A DNA stretch of 64,000 bases from DATIYF01 sp035517775 (GCA_035517775.1 DATIYF010000021.1:19266-83265), one strand, 5' to 3'; numbered from the stretch's first letter, positions 9,037-17,697 are shown. Translations and numbers: made by a program. The notes: generated by a model not told the origin, from the sequence alone.

Positions 9037-9091
9037 ATGCTATGCGCCGTTTGTTACAAACTGATGAATGCCCGTTGAATATGAGATGAAT
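9037..9091 (-). promoter_or_regulatory. Four-repeat Pho-box-like promoter of the porin gene
   Basis: On the minus strand four 8-mers stand 3 bp apart: ATTCATCT (9084-9091), ATTCAACG (9073-9080), ATTCATCA (9062-9069) and TGTAACAA (9051-9058). Eight bases later comes TAGCAT (9037-9042), the same -10 sequence and spacing as at pstS; the next three bases (TCT) are also identical. No -35 box is visible, as expected for an activator-dependent promoter. Confidence 0.6.
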
Positions 9092-9161
9092 TGGGCCCTA
9101 ACCGCCCCAGCGCCGCCGGCGCGGTGGTCAAGCCCCGCATGCTGCTGATAACTTGAGGGGC

Positions 9162-9647
9162 ATGATTCGCGAAATCTCCTCGGGCGGGGTGGTGGTGCGG
9201 CACATGGCCGAGGGTTGGAGCATCGCCGTCATCGAGCCGCAGAAGGAGCCTTCCGCCAAGGCCCCACGGGGAAAGTCAGCCGCCAAAGCCATCCTTGCCT
9301 TGCCCAAAGGATTGGTGGATCCCGGCGAGCGGCCGGAGCAGACGGCGGTGCGCGAGGTGCTCGAGGAAACCGGCTTGACCGCGTCCGTGGTCGCCAAGCT
9401 AACCGACATTAAATACGTTTACGTCCGCTCCTGGGGTGACAAACAGAAGGTCTTCAAGGTGGTCAGCTTCTACTTGTTGCGCTACAAATCCGGGCAGATT
9501 GACGACATTTCCCCGGATATGCGCGTGGAGGTCAAACGTGCGCTGTGGATTCCTCTCGCTGAAGCCCCGCAATCCCTCGCTTATAAGGGAGAACGCGATG
9601 TGGTACGGCGCGCCCAGGATTACCTGAAATTGCATCCCGAACCTTGA
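9162..9647 (+). CDS. Nudix hydrolase
   Basis: A 161-residue protein with a complete Nudix box at residues 50-72: G, five residues, E, seven residues, REVLEETGL, matching GX5EX7REUXEEXGU. It should hydrolyse a nucleoside diphosphate linked to another group, using Mg bound by the box glutamates; the substrate cannot be told from sequence. The C-terminal half carries an aromatic strand (KYVYVRSW). ATG at 9162 is chosen; a TTG nine bases upstream is the alternative. The gene is divergent from the porin and its promoter must lie close to the Pho-like boxes. Confidence 0.88.
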   Translation: MIREISSGGVVVRHMAEGWSIAVIEPQKEPSAKAPRGKSAAKAILALPKGLVDPGERPEQTAVREVLEETGLTASVVAKLTDIKYVYVRSWGDKQKVFKVVSFYLLRYKSGQIDDISPDMRVEVKRALWIPLAEAPQSLAYKGERDVVRRAQDYLKLHPEP

Positions 9648-9789
9648 CCCTTCGGACGTTTATTCCCCACTTCGGCCCGCAAAATTAGCGTGCTCTAAGT
9701 CACTCGGTGCTGTGACCCGGGTCATTGCGAAACGGGCAGAACTATGATCGCTAAACTGGCGGTATAATGTTGAATATAAAAGATTTATC

Positions 9790-9818
9790 TTGACATCGAC
9801 AGGCCGTAGCCGTAATAT
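9790..9818 (+). promoter_or_regulatory. Near-consensus sigma-70 promoter without an adjacent gene
   Basis: TTGACA (9790-9795), a 17-base spacer and TAATAT (9813-9818). It is the best promoter match seen in the window, yet the next start codon is 358 bases downstream (10176). Transcription would begin near 9825 and read straight into the hairpin at 9834-9881. Confidence 0.6.
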
Positions 9819-9824
9819 GAAATC

Positions 9825-9892
9825 AACTTAATAGGGCGCGTGCCGTTGCCATCCTCACCCCACATCTTTCGGCACGCGCCCAGTGTGTTTTT
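9825..9892 (+). ncRNA. Candidate small structured RNA ending in a hairpin and T-run
   Basis: Downstream of the 9790 promoter, GGGCGCGTGCCG (9834-9845) pairs perfectly with CGGCACGCGCCC (9870-9881) around a C-rich 24-base loop, followed by five Ts (9888-9892). This could be a transcript of about 70 nt with its own terminator. Further inverted repeats follow (GGGCGC with GCGCCC, and CCGCCGC with GCGGCGG near 10080-10100), so a longer RNA of about 300 nt or a leader of the LOG-family gene is also possible. No known RNA family was recognised. The 9648-10175 interval holds no convincing protein gene. Confidence 0.35.
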
Positions 9893-10175
9893 GGGCGCTT
9901 TCTTCGCCTGCGCATCCGAGGCCGGGGCGAGATCCCGGCGCCCGGAATCCTTGCCTGCCATCCTTCGGAGGCTGCGGCCAAGCTCGAAGCGCTATCCGAT
10001 CACAAGGCCCTCCTGAGAGCTCCAAATCTATTGTGCTCATGGTGATCACTTGGTCTGCTCGACCGCGGGCCGACCGCATTCACCGCCGCATCAGGCGGCG
10101 GGTTTGCTCGCGCTCGAAGCTTGGTATGCTGGAAGCTTGCACTTTTAATTCTTGGCGGAGAAAGACGCTTTCCCC

Positions 10176-11054
10176 ATGACTGACCGCAAACTAAAGCCCG
10201 CGCCTCTGGCCTATGAGAATGAGCCGTTCCTGAATAGCCCCGACGGCCGCATTCTGCGCATGCTCTCCGAGTACATCGAGCCGCTTTCGCGCTTCCGCCG
10301 CGAGCAGATTCAGGATACGGTGGTTTTTTTTGGCTCGGCCCGGTTTCACGGCCTGGCCGCCGCGCAGAAAATGCTTGCGGATGTGGAGAGTCACTCTCAC
10401 CTTCTACCTGAGCAGCTCGAAGAAGAGCGTAAGCGGGCGCAAGCGGCGGTGGATATGGCGCGCTATTACGAAGATGCGCGCCGCCTGGCCTCGATGCTGA
10501 CCCGCTGGTCAGTGCAGATTCCCGCCCGGCGCCGCCGTTTTGTAGTCACTACCGGAGGCGGCCCGGGAGTGATGGAAGCCGCCAACCTGGGTGCGCAGGA
10601 AGCCGGCGGCAAAACCGTGGGTCTGAATATCAATTTGCCCATAGAACAGTATCCCAACCCTTACATCACCCCCGCGCTGAATTTCGAATTTCACTATTTC
10701 TTCATGCGTAAATTCTGGTTCGCCTATCTGGCCAAGGCGCTGGTGATCTTCCCCGGGGGCTTCGGCACGCTGGACGAGCTCTTCGAGATTCTCACCCTGG
10801 CACAGACCGAGAAGCTGGCCAAGAAAATTCTGGTGGTTATCTATGGCAGCGAATACTGGAAGCGGCTGATCAACTTTCAGGCCATGGTGGATGCGGGCAC
10901 AATTTCGGCCGATGAGCTCGACCTGTTCAAGATGGTGGACTCTCCGGAAGAGGGCTTCGAGTTTCTGCGCGACGGCCTGACCCGGTATCACCTTGGCCCG
11001 CCACCCAAGCGCGCCGGTGAAGTCGTTCCCGAGATCGCGAAGACAAACCCATAG
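10176..11054 (+). CDS. LOG-family (TIGR00730-type) Rossmann-fold protein
   Basis: A 292-residue protein with the LOG signatures GGGPGVMEA (residues 127-135) and PGGFGTLDE (193-201). Proteins with these two motifs are cytokinin riboside 5'-monophosphate phosphoribohydrolase-like or nucleotide-5'-monophosphate nucleosidases; older annotation calls them lysine decarboxylases, which is misleading. An N-terminal extension of about 120 residues before the fold is rich in Arg and Glu and is typical of the longer LOG subgroup. ATG at 10176 is the natural start, although the nearest purine-rich stretch (GGCGGAG) is some 16 bases upstream. The exact substrate is not known. Confidence 0.85.
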   Translation: MTDRKLKPAPLAYENEPFLNSPDGRILRMLSEYIEPLSRFRREQIQDTVVFFGSARFHGLAAAQKMLADVESHSHLLPEQLEEERKRAQAAVDMARYYEDARRLASMLTRWSVQIPARRRRFVVTTGGGPGVMEAANLGAQEAGGKTVGLNINLPIEQYPNPYITPALNFEFHYFFMRKFWFAYLAKALVIFPGGFGTLDELFEILTLAQTEKLAKKILVVIYGSEYWKRLINFQAMVDAGTISADELDLFKMVDSPEEGFEFLRDGLTRYHLGPPPKRAGEVVPEIAKTNP

Positions 11055-11099
11055 TTGGGGCTGCACGCGCCGCTCTCTACGAATTAAGATTGCTGGCGC

Positions 11100-11744
11100 G
11101 TGCTTCTCTGCTATATCACCGACCGCTCGCAATTTTTGGGGGATGAGATCGTGCGCCGCCGCTCTCTGCTGAGAAAGATCGAGGAAGCGGCGCAGGCGGG
11201 AGTGGACTACATTCAACTGAGGGAGAAGGACCTCCCGGCACGCGAACTGGAGCAGCTGGCAAGGCAAGCCATGCAGGCGATTCGCCGGGCATGTTCCGCC
11301 CGTGAGCCAGCCCCGCGCTTGCTGATCAATTCGCGAACTGATATTTCGCTTGCGGCCGGAGCTGACGGCGTTCATCTGCCTGCAGGTGACATTGCTCCGG
11401 CCGAGGTTCGCCAGACTTGGAAGGCCAGCGGCGCAAGAAACGCCGCCGTCATCTCTGTTTCCTGCCACTCGCCGGCGGAGGTTGCAAGGGCCGCTTGGGC
11501 AAAAGCCGGCCTGGCCATTTTTGCTCCGGTTTTCGAGAAGCGTGACTCGCCCGGATCACTTGCGGCTGGCCTGGAGGGCCTGCGCCGGGCCTGCCGGTTC
11601 GAGATCCCCGTGCTCGCTCTCGGTGGGGTGACGATCGAGAATGCTCGTGCTTGCCTCGGAGCCGGAGCTACGGGCATCGCCGGCATCCGGCTTTTTCAGG
11701 AGAGCGACATCGGCGGAGTGGTGAGTAGGCTGCGGCAGCCCTAG
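11100..11744 (+). CDS. thiE: Thiamine phosphate synthase
   Basis: A 214-residue (beta/alpha)8-barrel protein with the ThiE landmarks: YITDR at the start, the pyrophosphate loop QLREKD, the metal site in INSRTDISLAAGADGVHL, and the phosphate-binding GGVT and GIAGI loops at the end. It joins HMP-pyrophosphate and thiazole phosphate to make thiamine phosphate. The start is GTG at 11100. A TenI-like aminase could share this fold, but the intact QLREKD and the D/N metal site favour ThiE. No other thiamine genes are nearby. Confidence 0.85.
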   Translation: MLLCYITDRSQFLGDEIVRRRSLLRKIEEAAQAGVDYIQLREKDLPARELEQLARQAMQAIRRACSAREPAPRLLINSRTDISLAAGADGVHLPAGDIAPAEVRQTWKASGARNAAVISVSCHSPAEVARAAWAKAGLAIFAPVFEKRDSPGSLAAGLEGLRRACRFEIPVLALGGVTIENARACLGAGATGIAGIRLFQESDIGGVVSRLRQP

Positions 11745-11771
11745 CGGACTGCCTGCGGCTGAGAACTTACT

Positions 11772-11802
11772 AACCACGAAAGGCACGAAGGCACACGAAG
11801 GA
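11772..11802 (+). repeat. ACCACGAAAG-type interspersed repeat
   Basis: The segment reads AACCACGAAAGGCACGAAGG followed by a similar unit. Related copies lie at 19841-19870, 23375-23407 and, inverted, at 49434-49462. It is a low-complexity intergenic repeat with imperfect 8-9 bp periodicity; no coding or RNA function is apparent. Confidence 0.6.
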
Positions 11803-11958
11803 AAGCCTATGAAAACAGCGCTTTCATGAGACTTGGCGCGCGTTGGTGGTTCTGTAGAGATTGCTGGGGGGCGGGAAACTGATTCATCGCGCAGATCGGC
11901 GGAGCCTTGCCTCCACAGCCTGGCTTGAGAGTTATTCCGTTTCGGTGCGGACGCGGTT

Positions 11959-12198
11959 CTATACGCTGACCGGACCGTGGCGGGCGATGATCTCACGCTC
12001 CGCCATGATCCAGTCTTCCTGCTCGTGTCCTGGCGTGTAGCCCCGCTCCACATAAAGCTCGTAGGCGCGGAGACGAATCTCGTTCTCCAGATCGCTGGAC
12101 GCTGCCATGCTTCGCCCAGCGGGAAACTCGCTGCGTGGCGCGGATGCGGCTTTGTGGCTTAGCGAATCTCCGTTGCGGGGGGTTTTGGCTCTAGGCAT
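11959..12198 (-). CDS. DUF2934-domain protein
   Basis: A 79-residue protein whose C-terminal half has the DUF2934 pattern RAYELYVERGYTPGHEQEDW followed by AEREI. These small proteins, common in Acidobacteriota and some Proteobacteria, have no established function. The N-terminal 30 residues are basic and disordered. Two ATGs are in frame (12207 and 12198); AAGGAG sits one base before the first and ten before the second, so 12198 is preferred. The AAGGAG lies within the end of an overlapping upstream small frame (12191-12301), suggesting translational coupling. Confidence 0.8.
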   Translation of the reverse strand: MPRAKTPRNGDSLSHKAASAPRSEFPAGRSMAASSDLENEIRLRAYELYVERGYTPGHEQEDWIMAEREIIARHGPVSV

Positions 12199-12301
12199 AA
12201 CTCGCATACTCCTTGGATAGATACAGCGGTTTCGAGTTAACAGCGGTTGGCCAGCACACCCAAAGCTGGTATCGGCCGGAAAACCACGTTGGCTTAATCA
12301 T
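12191..12301 (-). CDS. Possible 36-residue protein overlapping the DUF2934 start
   Basis: ATG at 12301 has AGGAGAGAAGG about eight bases upstream, a strong ribosome site. The frame encodes MIKPTWFSGRYQLWVC and continues to end SKEYASYA, with the stop codon inside the DUF2934 start region. It is aromatic-rich and not recognised. It may be a real small protein or a leader whose translation opens the DUF2934 site. Evidence is limited to the ribosome site and the overlap. Confidence 0.35.
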   Translation of the reverse strand: MIKPTWFSGRYQLWVCWPTAVNSKPLYLSKEYASYA

Positions 12302-12336
12302 AAACCTTCTCTCCTGTGGATTATCCCCCAGCCGCA

Positions 12337-12392
12337 AGAAAAAAAATTTCTGGCGGCGAAAACTTTCAGCAATGCTTGCTCGTTCGCCGCCA
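12337..12392 (-). terminator. Intrinsic terminator of the imuA-imuB-dnaE2 operon
   Basis: On the minus strand TGGCGGCGAA (12383-12392) pairs perfectly with TTCGCCGCCA (12351-12360), with an inner AGCAA/TTGCT stem, followed by AAATTTTTTTT (eight Ts at 12339-12346). It lies about 120 bases past the dnaE2 stop codon. Confidence 0.8.
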
Positions 12393-12514
12393 ACATATTT
12401 CCAAGAGTTCCATTCAGCTCGGAATAGCAACCGGCAAAAAGGGAATTGGTTGCTTTTCGGGAATGCCGGGTTGGTTGCCCTGCCGCTCTTCCTGCTTCCC
12501 GGTGGACGGGCAGC

Positions 12515-15500
12515 TTAGTGGAAGTCGTGGGAACTGGTTTCCGCCTGGGGGATGGAAAGCGGCGCCACCCGCTCAGCTTTTACCGAAATCACTCCGTCCT
12601 GGTTCTGGAGCGCGCCTTCTACCAGAAGAAATTTCTCCCCGGTCAGCAGCAAACGGTTTCTCTGAAACAGGCCGGGAGTGATGATGGCATTGGCCACCCC
12701 GGTTTCATCCTCCAGGCTCAGGAACACGAAACCCTTGGCCGTGCCCGGGCGCTGGCGGGCAATCACGCATCCCCCAACCCGCACCCGCTGGCCGTTGGGC
12801 GTGTTTCTGAGTTCCCGCGCCTTGCGGATGCCCAGACTTTCCATGCGCGCGCGGTGATAGGCCATGGGATGCGGGCCCACGGTCAGCCCCGTGCCGCGAA
12901 AATCGGCCACCAGCCGCTCTTCCGCATTCATGGGAAGAAGAGGAGATGGAATATCAGCCTCGGTTATTTTGTCGAGCAGCGGGCCGGAGCGCCGTACCGC
13001 GCGCTCCACCTGCCAAAGCGCGTCGCGGCGATGAAACCTCTCTCCGATCGTGTTCAACGCCCCGGCTTCCGCCAGCGTGTTCAGTTCATCTTTGCGCAGC
13101 TCAGGCACGCGGCCCACGAGATCGTCCACTGAAGCAAAGCAAGATGACTTTCTCTGCTCTACCAGCGCCAGGGCGGCTGCTTCCCGCAACCCGCGGGCAT
13201 AGCGCAAGCCCAGGCGCAACGCCGGCCTGAGAGCTCCCAACTGGCTCTTGTCATTCCGCGCCGCTGGCAGCCGAGCGAAGCGAGGCGAGAACGCGCGAGG
13301 AATCGGCAGTCTGGCGGTCCCCTCAAATGCAGGTTCCTCGCTTCGCTCGGAATGGCAATCGGGCTGGCGGCTGAGTGCTGACTGCTGACTGCTGCCTGCT
13401 GACTGCTCTAACGTGCACTCCCACTCCGATTTCGTCACATCGATCGGCAGAACCTTCAACCCGTGGCGTTGCGCATCTTTCACGATGGTCGAAGGATGGT
13501 AAAAGCCCATGGGCTGATTGTTGAGCAGGGCCGCGGTAAACGCCGCCAGGTAATGGCACTTCAAAAAAGCGCTGGCATAGGCGATCAGCGCAAAGCTGGC
13601 GGCGTGCGACTCGGGAAATCCATAGAGCGCGAACGAAGTGACGGAAAGAATGATCTGCTCCTGCGCTGCGCGGGCAATGCCGTTCTGCTTCATGCCCGCC
13701 CGCAGCCGGGTCTCGATTTCTTTCATGCGCGCCTGCGAGCGCTTGAAGCCCATGGCCCGGCGCAACTCTTCCGCCTCGCCGCCGCTGAAATTCGCCACCA
13801 CCATGGCCATGCGCAGCAGTTGCTCCTGAAAAAGCGGCACCCCCAGGGTGCGCGCCAGCACCGGCTCCAGCGATTCATGCGCATAAGTTACTTTTTCGCG
13901 CCCCATGCGGCGCTGCAAATAAGGATTCACCATCTGGCCCACGATCGGCCCGGGCCGGATGATCGCCACCTGCACCACAATGTCGTAAAAACATTTCGGA
14001 CATAGCCGCGGCAGGCACGACATCTGCGCCCGGCTTTCAATCTGAAACATGCCGATGGTGTCCGCCTTCTGCAGCGCGCCATAGACCTCGGGGTCGCCGG
14101 CGGGCAGGTGGGCGAGGTCCACTTCTTCGCCATAATCTTTGCGGATGATCTCAATCGAATCTTCAAGCACCGCCATCATGCCCAGGCCGAGCAGGTCCAC
14201 CTTGATGATGCCCAGGTCAGCGCAGTCTTCTTTATCCCACTGCACCACCACGCGCCCGGGCATGGAGGCGGGCTCCAGCGGCACCACCGAATCCAGCTGC
14301 CCCTGGCAGATCACCATGCCGCCCGAATGCTGCCCCAGATGGCGCGGCAAATCCTGCACCGCCAGGCAGAGCTCGAAATATTTGCGCAGCCGGGGATGAT
14401 TCAAATCCAGGCCGGCATCGTGAAACCGCTGGTCGAGCGCGTCGCCGGCGTCGCGATATTCCCAGCCGGCCACGGCGGTGGAAACTTTGTCGAGCGTCTC
14501 CGCGTCAAAGCCCAGCGCCTTGCCCATTTCCCGCGCCGCCATGCGGTTGCGGTAAGTGATGACGTTGGCGGTCATGGCCGCGCCGCGCTCGCCATAGCGC
14601 TGGTACAAATACTGGATCACGCGCTCACGCTGATCGCCGCTGGGCAGATCCAGATCAATATCGGGCCACTCGCCGCGCTCTTCGGAAAGAAAGCGCTCGA
14701 AGAGCAAGTCCATGCCCACCGGATCCACCGCGGTGATGCCGAGCGAATAGCAGACCGCGCTGTTGGCTGCCGAGCCCCGCCCTTGCACCAGTATTTTCTG
14801 TTCCCGGCAATACCGCACCAGGTCCCAGACGATGAGAAAATATCCCGCCAGCTCGAGTTTTGCGATCAGCTTCAGCTCGCGCTCAATCTGGCGCTGGGCG
14901 CGGGATTTCAGGCCCGGCTCAGCGCGCCCGTAACGCCGCTCGAAACCCTCTCGCGTGCGCTCGCGCAAAAATGACATCATATTTTCGCCTTCCGGCACCG
15001 GATACCGGGGAAATTCGTAGCCCAGGTCTTCCAGCGTGAACTCAAGGCGGGAAGAAAGCTCCACGGTATTCGTGATGGCCTCGGGCAGATCGGCGAAAAG
15101 CTGCTGCATCTCCTGCGGAGATTTCAAATGGCGCTCGGAATTGCGCGCCAGAAGGCGGCCGGCAGTTTCCAGTGTGCGGTGGTTGCGGATGGCGGTAAAC
15201 ACATCGCACAGCTCGCGCTCGCGCGCGCTGGCATAGCAGACGCCATTGCTCGCCAGCAGCGGCAGATGCAGCCGGCGCGCAATTTCGATGGCGGCCTGAT
15301 TGCGCACTTCCTGGTCTCGATGGAAGTGCCGCTGCAGCTCGACATAGACATTTTTCTGGCCGAAGATTCGCGTGAGCCGCTCCACGCAGCGGCGCGCCTC
15401 CTCCGTGCCCCCGCTGGCGCGCGCGGCGGCCAGCGGGCCTTCGTCTCCTCCCGTCAGGCAGATGATTCCGGCGGCGTGCTCCCGCAGCTCTTCTTCCCAG

Positions 15501-15961
15501 GCGATGCTTTCTTCTTTCCGGGCCCGCAACTTGGCTTTGGTGATGAGGCGGCAGAGATTCTGGTAGCCCGTGCGGGATTCGGCCAGCAGAGGCAAGCGGA
15601 AAGGCTTGCCGCCGCGGCTTAGCCCCTTGTCATACCGGGCGGAGCGAGGACTCCCTACTTTCTTCCGGTCTTTCTGGGCATAAGGATTCTTCGACTCGAA
15701 ATATTCTGCGCTCCGCGCAGAATATTCCTCGCTCAGAATGACAGAATCAAAAGCCGCGCAGGTCACGTCCGCCCCAATGTGCGCTTTGATCCCCGCCTTC
15801 TTCGCCGCCATGTGAAATCGCGGCGCGCCATATACACCGTCGCGGTCGAGCAACGCCATGGCCGGCATCTTCAGGCGGAGGCATTCCGCGATCAGCCCTT
15901 CGGGCAGAGAAGCGCCTTCCAGAAAACTGAAGGCCGAGCGGGCGTGGAGTTCGAAGTACAT
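12515..15961 (-). CDS. dnaE2: Error-prone DNA polymerase III alpha subunit DnaE2
   Basis: A 1,148-residue C-family polymerase. The PHP domain opens with FELHARSAFSFLEGAS, the polymerase core includes PDIDLDLPSGDQRERVI with the catalytic aspartates, and a C-terminal OB domain follows (GQRVRVGGCVIARQRPGTAK). It performs translesion synthesis with ImuA and ImuB. ATG at 15961 is chosen; the longer in-frame start adds residues translated from a repeat. Two stretches do not belong to the family: about residues 73-112 (DNA 15627-15744) and 851-905 (DNA 13248-13408) are translated interspersed repeats, the latter containing CHSERSEE, without breaking the frame. Removing them gives about 1,053 residues, a normal DnaE2 length. 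Whether the enzyme is active with these inserts is not known. Confidence 0.93.
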   Translation of the reverse strand: MYFELHARSAFSFLEGASLPEGLIAECLRLKMPAMALLDRDGVYGAPRFHMAAKKAGIKAHIGADVTCAAFDSVILSEEYSARSAEYFESKNPYAQKDRKKVGSPRSARYDKGLSRGGKPFRLPLLAESRTGYQNLCRLITKAKLRARKEESIAWEEELREHAAGIICLTGGDEGPLAAARASGGTEEARRCVERLTRIFGQKNVYVELQRHFHRDQEVRNQAAIEIARRLHLPLLASNGVCYASARERELCDVFTAIRNHRTLETAGRLLARNSERHLKSPQEMQQLFADLPEAITNTVELSSRLEFTLEDLGYEFPRYPVPEGENMMSFLRERTREGFERRYGRAEPGLKSRAQRQIERELKLIAKLELAGYFLIVWDLVRYCREQKILVQGRGSAANSAVCYSLGITAVDPVGMDLLFERFLSEERGEWPDIDLDLPSGDQRERVIQYLYQRYGERGAAMTANVITYRNRMAAREMGKALGFDAETLDKVSTAVAGWEYRDAGDALDQRFHDAGLDLNHPRLRKYFELCLAVQDLPRHLGQHSGGMVICQGQLDSVVPLEPASMPGRVVVQWDKEDCADLGIIKVDLLGLGMMAVLEDSIEIIRKDYGEEVDLAHLPAGDPEVYGALQKADTIGMFQIESRAQMSCLPRLCPKCFYDIVVQVAIIRPGPIVGQMVNPYLQRRMGREKVTYAHESLEPVLARTLGVPLFQEQLLRMAMVVANFSGGEAEELRRAMGFKRSQARMKEIETRLRAGMKQNGIARAAQEQIILSVTSFALYGFPESHAASFALIAYASAFLKCHYLAAFTAALLNNQPMGFYHPSTIVKDAQRHGLKVLPIDVTKSEWECTLEQSAGSSQQSALSRQPDCHSERSEEPAFEGTARLPIPRAFSPRFARLPAARNDKSQLGALRPALRLGLRYARGLREAAALALVEQRKSSCFASVDDLVGRVPELRKDELNTLAEAGALNTIGERFHRRDALWQVERAVRRSGPLLDKITEADIPSPLLPMNAEERLVADFRGTGLTVGPHPMAYHRARMESLGIRKARELRNTPNGQRVRVGGCVIARQRPGTAKGFVFLSLEDETGVANAIITPGLFQRNRLLLTGEKFLLVEGALQNQDGVISVKAERVAPLSIPQAETSSHDFH
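13248..13408. repeat. Two adjoining interspersed repeats inside dnaE2
   Basis: 13248-13358 begins TTGTCATTCCG, has internal GAGCGAAGCGAGG, and ends with CTTCGCTCGGAATGGCA, so its ends are roughly inverted copies (GTCATTCCG and CGGAATGGC). Next to it, 13369-13408 is a CTGAGTGCTGACTGCTGACT tract of the CTCAGC family. Both are in frame in dnaE2 and together add about 55 residues. Confidence 0.75.
15627..15744. repeat. GTCATT-type repeat with a 12-bp palindrome inside dnaE2
   Basis: The segment starts TTGTCATACCGGG and ends CTCAGAATGACAG, inverted ends like those of 13248-13358. It contains a perfect palindrome AATATTCTGCGC-TCC-GCGCAGAATATT (15700-15726) and GGATTCTTCGACTCG. Translated in frame it gives about 40 residues (EEYSARSAEYFESKNP and following) between the PHP-domain strand IGADVTC and FRLPLLAESRTGY, where DnaE2 proteins normally have only a short turn. 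Confidence 0.75.
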
Positions 15962-16083
15962 GGCATTTGGCACTTGGCACTTAGCCGTCAGCACTCAGCA
16001 CTCAGCCATGAAAGGGTTGGAGAGCCTTAAGAAAAACCCCTTCCTGGCCAAGTGCCAACTGCTTTGGCTGAATGCTGAGTGCG
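15962..16083. repeat. CTCAGC-type repeats in opposite orientation between imuB and dnaE2
   Basis: TTGGCACTTGGCACTTAGCC and GTCAGCACTCAGCACTCAGC at the left are answered by inverted copies at the right (GGCCAAGTGCCAACTGC, GGCTGAATGCTGAGTGC). The arms could pair into a long hairpin in the imuB-dnaE2 transcript. The same family is seen at 33072-33179, 13369-13408, 24889-24918 and 24982-25011. Confidence 0.7.
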
Positions 16084-17646
16084 TCAGTCATACTCCCCCT
16101 CCACCATCCACTTCCCGGCAAGCAAGTCCCGAACCAGCCGGTACACGGCAATGCCGCACTGCGCTTGCAAAGCGATATCCCATTCATCGCGCGCCCAGGG
16201 GCGGCTCCACCAGTCGCCGGAAGAGCGCCAGGGCCCGGCCGCCCATAGCACCGTGCCCCGCATCTCTTCGCGCTGCGGGCAGTCAAGGCGCGCCGGGCTG
16301 CCTTCGCGCAGCGTGACGGCCACGCGCACCGGGGGGCGAAAAATCCGCAGCGCGGTCACGAAATCCCGGGGCGGCGAATCGCATTGAGCCTGAGGCTCGC
16401 CGGGCGCGAAGCGCTGCATGCAAAATCCCTGGGGATGGTGCGTATCCAACAACTGCAGCGAGCCCGCCCGCTCTTCGCCCACAATGCCCGCGATCCGGGC
16501 GAGCGTCAGCTCCAGCTTCTCCGGCTCCGGCGAGGGTGGCAGGAACAGGCCGCCCTGCGCCGCCCGCGGCCGCACCGGTTCTGCCGACAAATGAATTTTG
16601 GCGATGGGCGCGCCCGGCGGATGCGCCTTCAAATCCAGCTGCAGCAGCTTGAGAAAAACTTTGGCATCGAGCACCGGAACCGGCAGGCGCAAGGTACGCT
16701 CAAAGTTCGCCTGCGGCGGGAGCCCTCGCCCACCTGCATCTGCCTCCCAGTCCCAGCTATATCCCGCCTGCAACTCCAGCCGCAACCGCAACTCCTGCGT
16801 GGCCAGCGCGTGCTCTGCCAGGCGTGAGCAAATCTGCTCCAGCATCTGGTTGAGCAAAAATGCCAGCGGCTCGAGCAGCACCAGCGGATGCTCCAGCTCC
16901 ATTGCCTCCTCGAAAACCAGCCGCGGCTCAACCGGAACCAGATCGCGTGAAACCGCGCCCCGGGCCAGTTTTTGCAGGTGCAAGCCCTCCTGCCCCAGGC
17001 GCTCACTGAGCTCCACCTTCGGCAACGCGGCCAGTGCGCGCAGATCGCGAATGCCCCAGCGCCGCAAAGTTTCAAGAAGCTGCTCCGTCTGCTCGCAGGT
17101 TTGCGGCCCAGAAAACAGCAGCTCTACCGGCAAGCTGCCCAGCCGTTCGGCCTGCTGCCCCTCGGGAATTACCTCCACCCCGGCAAAGCCGCGCGCGGCC
17201 AGCATCGCCGCATCCGGAGTTTCTGCTGCCGCCACATTGGCCTCCAGTCCTGCCTCCGCAACCCTTCGAGCAATGGCGCCGGCGATCTGCGGCAAAGGGC
17301 CAAAAAGTTTCTCCATGCCGGCCAAGTCAAGCAGCACAGCGTCCCAACCCGAATCTTCCACGCAGGGTGAGAACGCCTGCGCGCATGCGAGCAGCGCGGC
17401 GTGGGCCGCGGCCTCTTGCTCCACAGAACGTTCACGCAGCGCCAGCCCGGCGCAGGGCTCCACTTGCAACTTGGTCATGGCGGCGCTGATTCCCATTTGC
17501 CTTGCCGCTTCATTCACCGCGAAAACTTTCTGCAGCGGCGGCCTGCCTTCGAGCACCGCAACCGGCTGCGAACGCAGCTCCGGCTGGGCGCGCACCAGCG
17601 CCTGCAGGGGAAACCCGGGAACGAAGATGCAGCAGAAAGGCGCCAT
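16084..17646 (-). CDS. imuB: ImuB, Y-family polymerase-like mutasome protein
   Basis: A 520-residue protein starting APFCCIFVPGFPLQAL, with the Y-family palm and fingers layout but without the usual catalytic DE pair, as in ImuB, a non-catalytic hub that tethers ImuA, DnaE2 and the beta clamp. Family stretches include VFAVNEAARQMGI, a helix-hairpin-helix region (LRRWGIRDLRALAALP) and the ImuB C-terminal domain. It sits between imuA (51 bases upstream) and dnaE2 (122 bases downstream), the classic damage-inducible cassette. No repeat-derived insertion is apparent in this gene. The precise beta-clamp motif was not pinned down. Confidence 0.88.
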   Translation of the reverse strand: MAPFCCIFVPGFPLQALVRAQPELRSQPVAVLEGRPPLQKVFAVNEAARQMGISAAMTKLQVEPCAGLALRERSVEQEAAAHAALLACAQAFSPCVEDSGWDAVLLDLAGMEKLFGPLPQIAGAIARRVAEAGLEANVAAAETPDAAMLAARGFAGVEVIPEGQQAERLGSLPVELLFSGPQTCEQTEQLLETLRRWGIRDLRALAALPKVELSERLGQEGLHLQKLARGAVSRDLVPVEPRLVFEEAMELEHPLVLLEPLAFLLNQMLEQICSRLAEHALATQELRLRLELQAGYSWDWEADAGGRGLPPQANFERTLRLPVPVLDAKVFLKLLQLDLKAHPPGAPIAKIHLSAEPVRPRAAQGGLFLPPSPEPEKLELTLARIAGIVGEERAGSLQLLDTHHPQGFCMQRFAPGEPQAQCDSPPRDFVTALRIFRPPVRVAVTLREGSPARLDCPQREEMRGTVLWAAGPWRSSGDWWSRPWARDEWDIALQAQCGIAVYRLVRDLLAGKWMVEGEYD

Positions 17647-17697
17647 TCGCTTGTGGCACGCACACTTGGGTCCGCCGTGGTGCCGCCTCCCATAAAA

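Noticed and set aside
13248..13408. Frameshift or pseudogene status of dnaE2
   Set aside because: The reading frame is intact across both repeat insertions and all polymerase motifs are present, so it is treated as a gene with insertions.
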